Part shown: positions 38,108-47,389 of the stretch, in pieces
Layout of the letters: each line of letters opens with the position of its first letter
Position numbering within the stretch: position 1 is the first letter of the stretch
Assembly (NCBI RefSeq): GCF_003026395.1
Contig: NZ_PYOO01000002.1
Coordinates: 434,001 to 498,000 of the forward strand
Length of the DNA: 64,000 nt
Reading direction: 5' to 3'
DNA from: Photobacterium iliopiscarium
GTDB lineage: Bacteria > Pseudomonadota > Gammaproteobacteria > Enterobacterales > Vibrionaceae
Program-made: the position numbers and the translations under genes
Notes under the pieces: model-generated
What the model was told of the DNA's origin: nothing
Databases searched by the model: none
Seen by the model: only the letters and a program-made list of their open reading frames with translations

Positions 38108-39481
38108 TTAGCATTGATTATATTTTACTGATTTTTCTCGATATGCTGCAATACGATTTGGTGTGATCATGACACGATCTTGATCCATTACATCAGCATT
38201 AAGTTGATCAGCAATTTGCTGTGCTGTTTGTAACATCATATTGAAGTTACTTGATGCTTTACCATGACATGGCAACATTAAGAAAAAGCCAATGCCTGGT
38301 GTTTCAAAATGCTGGTAGTTCGTTTCAGGAAACGTACCGGGATTAAGCAAGTTAGTCACTGAAAAAATAACTGGCTCAGTACCTGCTAAATCAGCATGTC
38401 GATGGAAAACTGAATTTTCACCGAAAATCAAACCATTACGCTCTAAACATGCAAATAATGATGGCCCACGAAGTACCTTACCCTTACGTGCATGTACACA
38501 AACAGATAAATAACTTGGTGGTAACGGTTCAGGCTCAGGTAGCACTTCCGGCTCTAAAATTACTTCTGGCTCTAAAATTACTTCTGGCTCAGGAATAATT
38601 TCCGGTTCAGGAGTTACAACGGTAACAACTTCAGCGTCAATGTCTTCTTTATCATCTACAGGCGTAAAAATAGGCGTTGGCGCGACAGTCATTTTTTCAG
38701 TCACTGTTGGTTGAGGCGCAACACTTGGCTGAGGCGCAACACTTGGCTGAGACACAACACTTGGCTGAGACACAACACTTGGCTGAGACACAACACTTGG
38801 CTGAGGCGCAACACTTGGCTGAGGCGCAACACTTGGCTGAGGCGCAACACTTGGCTGAGGCGCAACACTTGGCTGAGGCGCAACACTTGGCTGAGGCGCA
38901 ACACTTGGTTGAGGCGCAACACTTGGTTGAGGCGCAACACTTGGTTGAGGCGCAACACTTGGTTGAGGCGCAACACTTGGTTGAGGCGCAACACTTGGTT
39001 GAGGCGCAACACTTGGCTGAGGCGCAACACTTGGTTGAGGCACAACACTTGGCTGAGGCGCAACACTTGGTTGAGACGCAGAACCAATATGCATTTGTGG
39101 CTCAATACGTTCATGAGTCACAGCTTTAGATGTTGCATTGATATTTTGAGAAACAGTCTCACCCAACAATGGATCTTGTTGAGGACGTTCACCAAAACTA
39201 AAACCAGGTTCTTTACGCTTTGGCGCTGATTTTGTTGCAGTAACATCAGGTTGATTTGACTTAGCTTCTGTCACTTCCGGTGCGCTATTCACAACACGGA
39301 CGTCACTAACACTCTCTTTGGCAATATCTTGACTTTCAAGATTCGCTTCATCTATTTTACTTAGTGGTTTCTCACCAAATTTAGCTGGTTTCTCTTTTCT
39401 ACTTGTCCATAGACCATGAAAAAGAAGCGCTGCAATTGCTAACGCACCAACAATAATAAGAACCAGACGCAATTCCTGCAT
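38108..39481 (-). CDS. zipA: Cell division protein ZipA with expanded Pro/Gln repeat linker
   Basis: ZipA anchors FtsZ to the inner membrane. The 457-residue protein has one N-terminal membrane segment (LRLVLIIVGALAIAALLFHG), a charged and Pro-rich linker, and the C-terminal FtsZ-binding domain (about 325-457, with SVCVHARKGKVLRGPSLFAC and FHRHADLAGTEPVIFSVTNL). The linker carries about 20 tandem copies of a six-residue unit, PQPSVA, with VSQPSV variants. As I recall, Vibrio ZipA is usually about 300 residues, so the repeat accounts for most of the extra length. Confidence 0.94.
   Translation of the reverse strand: MQELRLVLIIVGALAIAALLFHGLWTSRKEKPAKFGEKPLSKIDEANLESQDIAKESVSDVRVVNSAPEVTEAKSNQPDVTATKSAPKRKEPGFSFGERPQQDPLLGETVSQNINATSKAVTHERIEPQMHIGSASQPSVAPQPSVVPQPSVAPQPSVAPQPSVAPQPSVAPQPSVAPQPSVAPQPSVAPQPSVAPQPSVAPQPSVAPQPSVAPQPSVAPQPSVAPQPSVVSQPSVVSQPSVVSQPSVAPQPSVAPQPTVTEKMTVAPTPIFTPVDDKEDIDAEVVTVVTPEPEIIPEPEVILEPEVILEPEVLPEPEPLPPSYLSVCVHARKGKVLRGPSLFACLERNGLIFGENSVFHRHADLAGTEPVIFSVTNLLNPGTFPETNYQHFETPGIGFFLMLPCHGKASSNFNMMLQTAQQIADQLNADVMDQDRVMITPNRIAAYREKSVKYNQC
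38709..39076. repeat. 18-bp minisatellite inside zipA
   Basis: About 20 tandem copies of GGCTGAGGCGCAACACTT (plus-strand reading) with a few point variants (GGTTGAG, GAGACACAA). The unit is a multiple of three, so the zipA frame is kept, and other frames on both strands are also open through it. That produces long false open frames. Near-identical units suggest recent expansion. Confidence 0.95.
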
Positions 39482-39833
39482 ATGAATACTCTAAATTAAC
39501 TCGTTGTCCCTTTACGGGGTTAATAATAGAAAAAAATCTACTAGGAAACTTAATATCTAGTTAGAATTTCTCACCGAATGACTTACTGTACCAAAACTCG
39601 CTTGACAATGAGAAGATGAATATCGAGATTCCATCAAGGATAGTGTCAGCTTGACGTTTTTTGTACAAATTTACCTCATTTTTGTATTGTGACTCATCAT
39701 TTTTATTTTGTTGTTAAAGTAGTGACAACAATTTTGTTATTTGATTCCATCCTACCTCTACCGTTAACATTGATAAAGAAACCTAAACAAATGAACAGTA
39801 AAATATTAAAAAATGCTTGTTCAGGAGAAAGAA
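39482..39833. other. Divergent intergenic region zipA-cysZ
   Basis: This 352-nt region lies between the divergent zipA and cysZ starts and must hold both promoters. I see no gene, no strong hairpin and no operator that I can name. A loose inverted repeat TTGTT...AACAA occurs near 39710-39732. Confidence 0.5.
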
Positions 39834-40592
39834 ATGCCACAACAGCATAATATAAAATCAACGACCAGCGGCGCTGGTTATTTTTTCCAAGGCTTAAAAC
39901 TCGCCTCTCAACCAGGTACGCGACGTTTTGTCCTCATTCCTCTATTAATAAATATTGTATTACTTGGTAGTGCTTTTGCCACATTATTAGATCATCTAAG
40001 TGGTTGGATTAACCATTGGCTAAGTTACTTACCGAGTTGGCTTGATTGGCTGTCTTATATCTTATGGCCATTACTTGCGATTGCCGCACTTGTCTCATTC
40101 TCCTATTTTTTCAGTACTATTGCTAACTGGATTGCAGCACCCTTTAATGGCCTGTTAGCTGAATATCTTGAAGCTCAACTGACAGGACAAGCCCCTCCCG
40201 ATGATAGCTTCAAAGCACTAATAAAAGATCTACCTCGCACCATGGGTAGAGAGTGGACAAAACTTAAGTATTATCTACCCAAAGCCATTGGATTACTCAT
40301 TTTAATGTGGATCCCAGCGATTGGCCAAACTGTCGCCCCGGTATTATGGTTCTTATTCAATGCTTGGATGATGACCATCCAATATGTAGATTATCCGTTT
40401 GATAACCATAAAGTACCCTTCCCTGAAATGCGCGACGCACTCAAGCAAAAAAGAGGTCAAGCACTCAGTTTTGGCGCAGTCGTGATGTTGTTAACCATGG
40501 TGCCTATTATCAATTTATTTGTAATGCCAATCGCCGTTTGTGGTGCAACAGCAATGTGGGTTGATCATTATCGTACTCAATTTAAACGATAT
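39834..40592 (+). CDS. cysZ: Sulfate transporter CysZ
   Basis: CysZ is an inner-membrane sulfate uptake protein for cysteine synthesis. The protein from the ATG at 39834 has 253 residues; the ribosome site AGGAG lies nine bases upstream and supports this start over the ATG at 39813. It has about four to six hydrophobic segments and family signatures [40 protein letters not shown] and [17 protein letters not shown]. It lies directly upstream of cysK, as in related genomes. Confidence 0.93.
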
Positions 40593-40840
40593 TGATTTAA
40601 ATTTATGTAGTAGCACAGGCCGATAGTGATTTTCTATTGGTCTGATTACTTTTATTGGTAATAAAAAACCTCACTCAAACGACAAAACAACATCAAAATT
40701 TACAAACTAGACATCAATTAAAGCAATAACTATCACATAATAACAATAAGATATAACCATTAATTACTTTGCAAATATCGAGACAGGTATATGCTTAATC
40801 TATTCATCATTGAGTCTAATTTGTCATGAAGGAACGAAGT

Positions 40841-41809
40841 ATGAGCAAAATATACGAAGATAACTCTCTCACTATTGGTAATACCCCACTGGTACGCCTA
40901 AATCGTGTCAGTAATGGCAAAGTACTCGCAAAAATTGAAGCACGTAATCCTAGTTTCAGTGTTAAATGCCGTATCGGTGCTAATATGGTATGGGAAGCAG
41001 AGAAAAATGGCCTTTTAAAAGAAGGGATCGAACTTGTAGAACCAACCAGTGGTAATACCGGTATCGCACTTGCTTTTGTAGCAGCAGCCCGCGGCTATAA
41101 ACTTACCCTAACCATGCCAGAAAGCATGAGTATTGAACGTCGTAAATTATTAAAAGCGCTTGGGGCAAAATTAATTCTTACCGAAGCGGCCAAAGGCATG
41201 AAAGGTGCCATTGATAAAGCAGAAGAAATTGTTCATTCAGATCCAGATAAATATCTGCTATTGCAACAATTTAACAATCCAGCTAACCCCGCTATCCATG
41301 AAAAGACCACAGGCCCTGAAATCTGGGATGCCACCGACGGTGAGATTGATGTTTTTGTTTCAGGTGTTGGTACAGGTGGCACGATTACTGGTGTTAGCCG
41401 TTATATTAAACAGCAACAAGGCAAAGCAATTACCGTTGTTGCCGTAGAGCCCACCGAATCACCAGTGATGACTCAAACCGTAAATGGTGAAACGATTAAA
41501 CCAGGGCCACATAAAATTCAAGGTATTGGTGCAGGCTTTATTCCTGGTAACCTTGATTTAACACTTATCGATGAAATTGAACAAGTCAGCTCAGAAGATG
41601 CAATAGAAATGGCTCGCCGCTTAATGAATGAAGAAGGCATATTAGCTGGAATTTCATCCGGTGCAGCTGTTGTTGCTGCGAATAATATTGCAGCTCGACC
41701 AGAATTTTCCGATAAAAATATTGTCGTTATTTTACCCAGTTCTGGCGAACGCTACTTATCAACAGCGCTTTTTGCGGGTCTCTTTACAGAAAAAGAAACC
41801 CAACAGTGA
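40841..41809 (+). CDS. cysK: Cysteine synthase A (O-acetylserine sulfhydrylase)
   Basis: CysK makes cysteine from O-acetylserine and sulfide with pyridoxal phosphate. The 322-residue protein starts [20 protein letters not shown]. The PLP lysine is Lys42 in [11 protein letters not shown], and the substrate loop is [13 protein letters not shown]. The phosphate-binding [14 protein letters not shown] and the [12 protein letters not shown] segment are also present. I start at the ATG at 40841, which has AAGGAA upstream and matches the family start; an ATG at 40826 is also in frame. Confidence 0.96.
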   Translation: MSKIYEDNSLTIGNTPLVRLNRVSNGKVLAKIEARNPSFSVKCRIGANMVWEAEKNGLLKEGIELVEPTSGNTGIALAFVAAARGYKLTLTMPESMSIERRKLLKALGAKLILTEAAKGMKGAIDKAEEIVHSDPDKYLLLQQFNNPANPAIHEKTTGPEIWDATDGEIDVFVSGVGTGGTITGVSRYIKQQQGKAITVVAVEPTESPVMTQTVNGETIKPGPHKIQGIGAGFIPGNLDLTLIDEIEQVSSEDAIEMARRLMNEEGILAGISSGAAVVAANNIAARPEFSDKNIVVILPSSGERYLSTALFAGLFTEKETQQ

Positions 41810-41846
41810 TCACACTTTGTGATGTTATATAGGTATATCCACACTC

Positions 41847-41871
41847 AAAAAGGCCCTTTGCGGGCTTTTTT
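41847..41871 (+). terminator. cysK terminator
   Basis: A 10-bp stem (AAAAAGGCCC with GGGCTTTTTT, one G-T pair) and a five-base loop, followed by T-rich sequence. It lies 37 nt after the cysK stop. Confidence 0.85.
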
Positions 41872-41989
41872 GTTGCATTTTATTCTCAGCTTTACTATAA
41901 AGCTGATGCGATTTATTTTTAGCATCAAAATAAATGACCGATTATTAGTCAATTTTAATTAATTCAAAAAAAAAGTTTCTCATAAAACT

Positions 41990-42020
41990 TTGACTTGGAT
42001 TAAAGCTAAGACAGTATATT
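41990..42020 (+). promoter_or_regulatory. Candidate promoter of ptsH
   Basis: TTGACT at 41990-41995 and TATATT at 42015-42020 look like -35 and -10 boxes, but the spacing is 19, longer than the best 17. The leader to ptsH would be about 100 nt. Other promoters are possible. Confidence 0.35.
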
Positions 42021-42128
42021 ATTAGGTAGTTTATACTGCTTGAACAATATGCTGAGACTATAATCACCACGGTTATAGATCACGAAGCAACTATTAATAT
42101 AACAACTATATCTAATTTGGGGTGAAAT

Positions 42129-42416
42129 ATGTATCAGAAGCAAGTTGAAATTACTGCACCAAACGGCCTACACACTCGTCCAGCGGCACAGTTCGTTAAA
42201 GACGCAAAATCATTTGAAGCAGATATCACTGTAACTTCAAACGGTAAAAGCGCAAGCGCTAAGAGCTTATTTAAGCTTCAAACTCTAGGCCTAGTTAAAG
42301 GTGCTGTTATTACTATCGCGGCTGAAGGTGCACAAGCTCAAGAAGCAGTAGATAAGCTAGTAACTCTTACAGAGCTACACGATGGCGCTGAAATCGCAAT
42401 GTTCCGCGAAATCTAA
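42129..42416 (+). CDS. ptsH: PTS phosphocarrier HPr with C-terminal extension
   Basis: HPr carries phosphate from Enzyme I to the sugar-specific Enzyme II proteins. His15 in [11 protein letters not shown] is the active site and Ser46 in [15 protein letters not shown] the regulatory site. HPr usually has 85 residues and ends near LMAELE or LMDQLH. This one reads LVTLTELH and then continues with [11 protein letters not shown] to 95 residues. The frame is clean, so this looks like a real tail of about 10 residues. It is followed by ptsI after 55 nt. Confidence 0.94.
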   Translation: MYQKQVEITAPNGLHTRPAAQFVKDAKSFEADITVTSNGKSASAKSLFKLQTLGLVKGAVITIAAEGAQAQEAVDKLVTLTELHDGAEIAMFREI

Positions 42417-42471
42417 GCTAAGTTTGTATACAAACGCGTTTCCAGTTTTTAGTTAATTTAAAGGTAAGGCT

Positions 42472-44196
42472 ATGATTTCAGGCATCCTGGCATCTCCTGG
42501 TATTGCTTTCGGTAAAGCATTGCTATTGCAAGAAGAAGAGATTGTTTTAAACAAAACTCCTATCGCTGCAGACCAGATCGATAACGAAATTCAACGTTTC
42601 TTCGACGCTCGAAAAAAATCTTCTGAGCAACTTGAAGTTATCAAAGAAAAAGCACGTGTCACCTTTGGTGAAGAGAAAGAAGCCATCTTTGAAGGTCACA
42701 TCATGTTGCTTGAAGATGAGGAGCTAGAAGAAGAAATCATAGCCCTTATTAAAGATAAGCATTCAGCTGATTATGCGATTTATTCGATCATTGAAGAACA
42801 AGCACAAACTCTTGAATCTCTTGATGATGAATACTTAAAAGAACGTGCAAGTGATATTCGTGATATCGGTAGCCGTTTTGTTAAAAACGCATTAGGCATT
42901 AATGTTATTAATTTAAGTGCTATTAATGAACAGGTAATTTTAGTCGCTAACGACTTAACACCGTCAGAAACAGCACAAATTAATCTAGAGTTCGTTCTTG
43001 GTTTTATTACTGATATTGGTGGTCGTACTTCACACACCTCTATCATGGCGCGTTCACTAGAAATTCCTGCAATTGTAGGTACAAATAACATTACATCTTT
43101 AGTTAAGAACGGCGATATGTTAGTTCTTGATGCAATCAATAATCAGGTTGTTATCAATCCAACTGATGATGAACTAAACAAATTTAAAGCTATCCGTGAT
43201 GCTGATAAAGCAGAGCAAGAAGAACTCGCTAAACTAAAAGATCTTCCTGCTATTACACTGGATGGCAAGCAAGTTGAAGTATGCGGCAACATTGGTACAG
43301 TTAAAGACTGTGCTGGCGTTAGTCGTAATGGTGGTGAAGGCGTTGGTCTATACCGTACTGAATTCTTGTTCATGGACCGTGATTCTCTGCCTACAGAAGA
43401 AGAACAGTACCAAGCATACAAAGAAGTTGCAGAAGCAATGCATGGCGAGCCAGTGATTATCCGTACTATGGATATCGGTGGTGATAAAGATCTTCCTTAC
43501 TTAGATCTTCCTAAAGAAATGAACCCATTCTTGGGTTGGCGTGCGATTCGTATCAGCCTAGATCGCCCTGAAATTCTTCGCGATCAATTCCGTGCTATTC
43601 TGCGTGCGTCAGCTCACGGTAAAGTTCGTATCATGTTCCCGATGATTATTTCGGTTGAAGAAGTACGTACATTAAAAGCGGCTATTGAAACATTTAAGGT
43701 TGAATTAACAGCTGAAGGCTTAGCGTTTGACGCTAACATCGAGATCGGTGTTATGGTTGAAACACCAGCAGCCGCAGCAATTGCACACCACTTAGCGAAA
43801 GAAGTTTCTTTCTTTAGTATTGGTACCAACGATTTAACCCAGTATACTCTAGCAGTTGACCGTGGTAATGAGCTTATCTCTCATCTCTACAATCCACTAT
43901 CGCCTGCAGTACTTACTGTGATCAAGCAAGTTATTGATGCTTCTCACGCTGAAGGTAAGTGGACAGGTATGTGTGGTGAACTTGCTGGCGACGAACGTGC
44001 TACTCTACTTTTATTAGGTATGGGTCTAGACGAGTTCAGCATGAGTGCTATTTCAATCCCTCGCGTTAAGAAAGTTATCCGTAATGCTAACTTTGCTGAC
44101 GTTAAAGCAATGGCAGAGTATGCTTTAACTCTTCCAACTGCGGCTGAGATTGAAGAGCACGTAGAAAAATTCATCGCAGAAAAGACCATCTGCTAA
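42472..44196 (+). CDS. ptsI: PTS Enzyme I
   Basis: Enzyme I takes phosphate from phosphoenolpyruvate and passes it to HPr. The 574-residue protein has the phospho-histidine at about His188 in [13 protein letters not shown], the PEP-binding [16 protein letters not shown] and [16 protein letters not shown], and the catalytic Cys near [16 protein letters not shown] sequence ([20 protein letters not shown]). It starts [20 protein letters not shown]. It is the second gene of ptsH-ptsI-crr. Confidence 0.97.
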   Translation: MISGILASPGIAFGKALLLQEEEIVLNKTPIAADQIDNEIQRFFDARKKSSEQLEVIKEKARVTFGEEKEAIFEGHIMLLEDEELEEEIIALIKDKHSADYAIYSIIEEQAQTLESLDDEYLKERASDIRDIGSRFVKNALGINVINLSAINEQVILVANDLTPSETAQINLEFVLGFITDIGGRTSHTSIMARSLEIPAIVGTNNITSLVKNGDMLVLDAINNQVVINPTDDELNKFKAIRDADKAEQEELAKLKDLPAITLDGKQVEVCGNIGTVKDCAGVSRNGGEGVGLYRTEFLFMDRDSLPTEEEQYQAYKEVAEAMHGEPVIIRTMDIGGDKDLPYLDLPKEMNPFLGWRAIRISLDRPEILRDQFRAILRASAHGKVRIMFPMIISVEEVRTLKAAIETFKVELTAEGLAFDANIEIGVMVETPAAAAIAHHLAKEVSFFSIGTNDLTQYTLAVDRGNELISHLYNPLSPAVLTVIKQVIDASHAEGKWTGMCGELAGDERATLLLLGMGLDEFSMSAISIPRVKKVIRNANFADVKAMAEYALTLPTAAEIEEHVEKFIAEKTIC

Positions 44197-44239
44197 TAAA
44201 ATAGCGGCAGATAAAATAACAACGCTTAGGAGCAACGAT

Positions 44240-44749
44240 ATGGGCCTGTTTGACAAATTAAAGAAAATGGTTTCTGACGACAGCAGTGAAGCTAGTGTAA
44301 TTGAAATTATCGCACCACTTTCTGGCGAAATCGTTAACATCGAAGATGTGCCTGATGTAGTATTTGCTGAAAAAATTGTTGGTGATGGTATTGCTATCAA
44401 ACCAACTGGCAACAAAATGGTTGCACCAGTAAACGGTACTATCGGTAAGATTTTCGAAACTAACCACGCTTTCTCTATTGAGTCTGACGATGGCATCGAG
44501 CTTTTTGTTCACTTTGGTATTGATACTGTTGAACTTAAAGGCGAAGGTTTCACTCGCATCGCTGAAGAAGGCCAAACTGTTAAAGTTGGCGACACTATCA
44601 TCGAATTCGATCTTGCACTTCTAGAAGAGAAAGCTAAGTCAACATTGACTCCAGTTGTTATCTCTAACATGGACGAGATCAAAGAGCTAATCAAGCTATC
44701 TGGTGCAGTAAACGTTGGTGAAACACCAGTACTACGCATCAAGAAATAA
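44240..44749 (+). CDS. crr: PTS glucose-specific Enzyme IIA (IIA-Glc)
   Basis: IIA-Glc phosphorylates IIBC-Glc and regulates adenylate cyclase and non-PTS permeases. The 169-residue protein has the two key histidines in [12 protein letters not shown] and [13 protein letters not shown], and the family start [20 protein letters not shown]. It is the third gene of the pts operon and is followed by a strong terminator. Confidence 0.97.
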   Translation: MGLFDKLKKMVSDDSSEASVIEIIAPLSGEIVNIEDVPDVVFAEKIVGDGIAIKPTGNKMVAPVNGTIGKIFETNHAFSIESDDGIELFVHFGIDTVELKGEGFTRIAEEGQTVKVGDTIIEFDLALLEEKAKSTLTPVVISNMDEIKELIKLSGAVNVGETPVLRIKK

Positions 44750-44767
44750 GATTGTTAATATCTTAAT

Positions 44768-44800
44768 AAAAAACGCAGCTTTCTAGCTGCGTTTTTTTTT
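44768..44800 (+). terminator. pts operon terminator
   Basis: A 13-bp stem (AAAAAACGCAGCT and its complement) with loop TTCT, followed by a run of T. It is a strong intrinsic terminator 19 nt after crr. Confidence 0.92.
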
Positions 44801-44903
44801 GTGAAAATCCATCTAATCATCTATGGCAACCCTCCTCATGCCAAGTTATTATGTACAAACGCTTCAGCGTAATTACAGGCTTTATGATTAATATAGAACA
44901 GCA

Positions 44904-44940
44904 CCATAAAATACAGCCATAAAATACAGCCATAAAAAAA
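44904..44940. repeat. 13-bp tandem repeat near the end of the hypothetical gene pair
   Basis: CCATAAAATACAG occurs twice in a row, then a partial third copy (CCATAAAAA). It lies between the pts terminator and the terminator of the gene at 45001. No function is evident. Confidence 0.7.
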
Positions 44941-44960
44941 CGCCACTATCAAATAGTCGC
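44934..44960 (-). terminator. Terminator of the 45001 gene pair
   Basis: On the minus strand an 8-bp stem with one mismatch (GCGACTAT / ATAGTGGC, loop TTG) is followed by GTTTTTTT. Confidence 0.7.
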
Positions 44961-45000
44961 GCTTCTTATATATCATCATAACTCATATTTAATTGATGGC

Positions 45001-45417
45001 TTATGCTGTCATCACCTCAACTTGTAATTTAACATGTTCACAATTAGGTTCGCCCGATTCAAATAGCATTGGCATATTTAATCCTGTTGATAATGTTTGC
45101 GCTAAAATAGTCCGCCAGCCACCATCATCTAATCGTTCTTGCACTTGTAATGCAATCCTAACGCTTTCAGCGGAAACATCTAACAATTGTGCACTACCCA
45201 CCACTTCACGGTATGAATGATGATTATTTTGGCTTAAGCCTTCAAAAAAGATAGTTTCTTCACCAGGTAGCAATGACAATGAAGTATTCACCGTTTGTCG
45301 TAGTCGACAAGCACTGTGCATTTCAAAACTTACATCTAATAGCCAATCAGCCATTGCTAGTGGGCTCAATAATGTACTTAAAAATAATTGCCCTTTACCC
45401 ATCACTAACGTTTCCAT
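45001..45417 (-). CDS. Hypothetical protein, 138 residues
   Basis: From the ATG at 45417, which has AGAGGT upstream, this reads METLVMGKGQLFLSTLLSPL and onward to 138 residues. No signal peptide, and no membrane segment beyond a moderately hydrophobic start. Only three Cys are present and no motif is recognised. It ends at a terminator and starts 20 nt after the DUF2919-like gene, so the two are probably co-transcribed. The longer open frame runs back into that gene and has no ribosome site. Confidence 0.7.
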   Translation of the reverse strand: METLVMGKGQLFLSTLLSPLAMADWLLDVSFEMHSACRLRQTVNTSLSLLPGEETIFFEGLSQNNHHSYREVVGSAQLLDVSAESVRIALQVQERLDDGGWRTILAQTLSTGLNMPMLFESGEPNCEHVKLQVEVMTA

Positions 45418-45437
45418 TACGATTACCTCTCTACAAG

Positions 45438-45884
45438 CTAATGTGCAAACACATCTTTTACTCGCGAGCTTAGAACCAGATATAATCCTAGCCAAGCAGT
45501 TAATAACAAGGTTAATGCACCAACCCAAGAGAATGCACCTTGACTCAACACGAGATGATATATTTGCAAAGCAAAATCAATACTGTAAGCAGCTATTAAT
45601 ATTTTTTTTCCCTGCTGCCACAGATAATGTGTAACTTTATTATTGTTATTGCGCTGACCCGATAACCACATTAATAATAAGGCAGGACTTCCCAATACCA
45701 TGCCTATATAAAGTGTCTCTCGTAGCGGATAAATCAACTCCAGTAATTCACCACCTTGAGTACGACTAACCCCTGCCATGATAAAAATCACCAACGCTTT
45801 CGCATTAAAAATCAGCACCAGCCATAGCATTTTATTTAATTTTAACTGCCCATTATCATCGTAGGCATTGATAGGATAAAGCAA
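45438..45884 (-). CDS. DUF2919-like inner-membrane protein (YfeZ-type)
   Basis: A membrane protein of about 148 residues with four hydrophobic segments (LWLVLIFNAKALVIFIM, YIGMVLGSPALLLMW, ILIAAYSIDFALQIYHL, WVGALTLLLTAWLGLYLVL). The beginning YPINAYDDNGQLKL matches what I recall of DUF2919 proteins. I propose a TTG start at 45884 because GAGGAAGG lies just upstream; the longest open frame begins at an ATG at 45941 with no ribosome site. Its function is unknown. Confidence 0.7.
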   Translation of the reverse strand: MLYPINAYDDNGQLKLNKMLWLVLIFNAKALVIFIMAGVSRTQGGELLELIYPLRETLYIGMVLGSPALLLMWLSGQRNNNNKVTHYLWQQGKKILIAAYSIDFALQIYHLVLSQGAFSWVGALTLLLTAWLGLYLVLSSRVKDVFAH

Positions 45885-46318
45885 ACAACCTTCCTCACAT
45901 GTGTTCAACTCAATACGTATCAATCTAGATAACATCAACATACGATGGCTTATTTCGACTCTAATCGATCAATACATATTTAGTACTAACAACGCGTTAT
46001 TTTTGTGGATTACCGCACTTTTCATTTCTATATATTGCCGAGCAAGTCACGTTTTTTGATCTAAAACCTACAGAATGCGCTTATTTATTGAGCGATGGGT
46101 ATTTAAAAAATATTGAGTAATTCTTTCCAATCATAAAGTTACAATATGAATATAGCATTAACACTATATTCATCTAAAACTGGAATTTTCATACAAAAAA
46201 AACAAAATACATCAATATAGACACATTTAACAATAATCAAACATCTAACAACGCTACTGCTAAAATTGAATAATTAGATATAATTACCACCATCTATCAT
46301 TCATCAGTAAGGTCAATA
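45885..46318. other. Intergenic region with a 10-bp inverted repeat
   Basis: The stretch is AT-rich and holds no gene that I can support. At 46146-46173 there is a perfect 10-bp inverted repeat (ATGAATATAG / CTATATTCAT, loop of 8) without a T-tract; it could be an operator or an RNA hairpin. It divides divergent genes, so promoters for both must lie here. Confidence 0.5.
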
Positions 46319-46324
46319 GTGCGC

Positions 46325-46678
46325 ATGACGACTATGAAAAAAAACATGACCCCTTCTACAGATACACAAATAGAAGCATTACGGGTAGCTAAAGCGACCC
46401 AAAAAGAAGGTCAAACCAAAGAGCAAACAAAACTGATCGCACAAGGAATTCAGAAAGGTATTGAACAATACAAAAAACAGCAAAAAGCCAAAGCTAGAGA
46501 GCGCGATAAATTAAAAAAGAAAAATATTCAAACTAAAAATACTTCATCTGAAGATGTTGCAGATATTTCAGCATTAACCCCATCAATCATCTATAAACAA
46601 CATTGGTTACCATGGGGTATTGTTATTATCTCTTGGATTGGTTTTGGTGCTTATTTAACGTATGGCAGCGTACTATGA
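46325..46678 (+). CDS. DUF2956 family protein
   Basis: A protein of about 117 residues with a lysine/glutamine-rich, helical N-terminal half and one C-terminal membrane segment (WGIVIISWIGFGAYLTYGSV). The stretch AKATQKEGQTKEQTKLIAQG and IQKGIEQYKKQQKAKARERD is the DUF2956 signature as I recall it. The GTG at 46319 is equally possible (AAGGT lies 5 bases before it, 11 before the ATG). Its role is unknown; the tail overlaps the next gene's start (ATGA-type). Confidence 0.8.
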   Translation: MTTMKKNMTPSTDTQIEALRVAKATQKEGQTKEQTKLIAQGIQKGIEQYKKQQKAKARERDKLKKKNIQTKNTSSEDVADISALTPSIIYKQHWLPWGIVIISWIGFGAYLTYGSVL

Positions 46679-47145
46679 TGAGAACAAATATGAAGATTAT
46701 TGGCTTTATAACCGCATTAAGTGGATTAATCAGTGGCTGTGCTGATCCACAATCAACGCCATGGCAGCGTCAAATAGACACACCATGCGATAATAAATCC
46801 CATTGTGTATCCACGCTTGAACAGCGTGAAAAATTTAAGCTAGCCCCTTTTACGCTTACCGCTAAGGGAATACAAAAGTGGGCAGATATTGTTGCTATTG
46901 CTCAAACATTACCAGGCGCAAAACTGATCGAACAGGATGATCATTATTTTCATATTGAAGTTCGCAGTGCGGTGTTTGGATTTATTGACGATTTTGAAGT
47001 TAAACAACAAGCCCAGCAGCTTCAAGTAAGATCTATATCTCGCAGCGGCTATTCTGATTTTGGGGTCAATCGTAAACGAGCACAACAATTTAGAACATTA
47101 TTAATCGACCAACAATTAATACACGATACATCCACCAGCAACTGA
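46675..47145 (+). CDS. DUF1499 family lipoprotein
   Basis: A protein of about 156 residues with a lipoprotein signal (GFITALSGLISGC) and the DUF1499 signature FHIEVRSAVFGFIDDFEVKQ, VRSISRSGYSDFGVNRKRA. The start overlaps the stop of the DUF2956 gene, so translational coupling is likely; an ATG at 46678 or 46690 is possible. The longer upstream frame is out-of-frame coding of the previous gene. Function unknown. Confidence 0.82.
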   Translation: MMRTNMKIIGFITALSGLISGCADPQSTPWQRQIDTPCDNKSHCVSTLEQREKFKLAPFTLTAKGIQKWADIVAIAQTLPGAKLIEQDDHYFHIEVRSAVFGFIDDFEVKQQAQQLQVRSISRSGYSDFGVNRKRAQQFRTLLIDQQLIHDTSTSN

Positions 47146-47168
47146 TTCACTAACCACAATAAACATAA

Positions 47169-47214
47169 CAAAAAGCCATGGCCGCCTTAGTGTTAACTAT
47201 GGCAACCATGGCTT
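47169..47214 (-). terminator. Candidate nap operon terminator
   Basis: A 9-bp perfect stem AAGCCATGG/CCATGGCTT with a long loop, followed on the minus strand by TTTTTG-type sequence. It lies after the short gene downstream of napC. Confidence 0.5.
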
Positions 47215-47237
47215 GACGATCAGACTGTTATAACTAT

Positions 47238-47375
47238 TTAATCCAAATTTTTATCTTTACCTAACGACAATAACCACACACTTACCGCAGCTACAGCCAC
47301 AAAACCAGACAAAATAATCATTGGCATCGCGATATAACCCAACGTATGCCAAATTACCGATTCTAGCGTACTCAT
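47238..47375 (-). CDS. Short single-pass membrane protein after napC (TIGR02808-like)
   Basis: A 45-residue protein reading MSTLESVIWHTLGYIAMPMI and then ILSGFVAVAAVSVWLLSLGK to DKNLD. It has a strong ribosome site AAGGAG seven bases before the ATG and one membrane helix. I recall a conserved short family (TIGR02808) with this start, found in Vibrio-type genomes. It is 14 nt after napC, so it belongs to the nap operon. A role in NapC or quinol dehydrogenase function is only a guess. Confidence 0.8.
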   Translation of the reverse strand: MSTLESVIWHTLGYIAMPMIILSGFVAVAAVSVWLLSLGKDKNLD

Positions 47376-47389
47376 CGTTTCTCCTTAGC

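Noticed and set aside
38709..39076. CRISPR array
   Set aside because: The repeats are directly tandem with no spacers, are coding and in frame, and there are no cas genes nearby.
38677..39229. Three long reading frames on both strands over the zipA repeat (AEAQHL-, LNQVLR- and WLRRNT-type repeat proteins)
   Set aside because: The 18-bp unit keeps several frames open by chance. ZipA is the conserved product and the other frames have no ribosome sites or known domains.
42370..42416. Frameshift as cause of the HPr tail
   Set aside because: The sequence up to LVTLTELH lines up with the normal HPr end without a break, so I treat the tail as a possible real extension, though an indel cannot be excluded by eye.
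42780..44742. Several minus-strand open frames inside ptsI and crr
   Set aside because: They are antisense shadows of conserved genes, lack ribosome sites and resemble no family.
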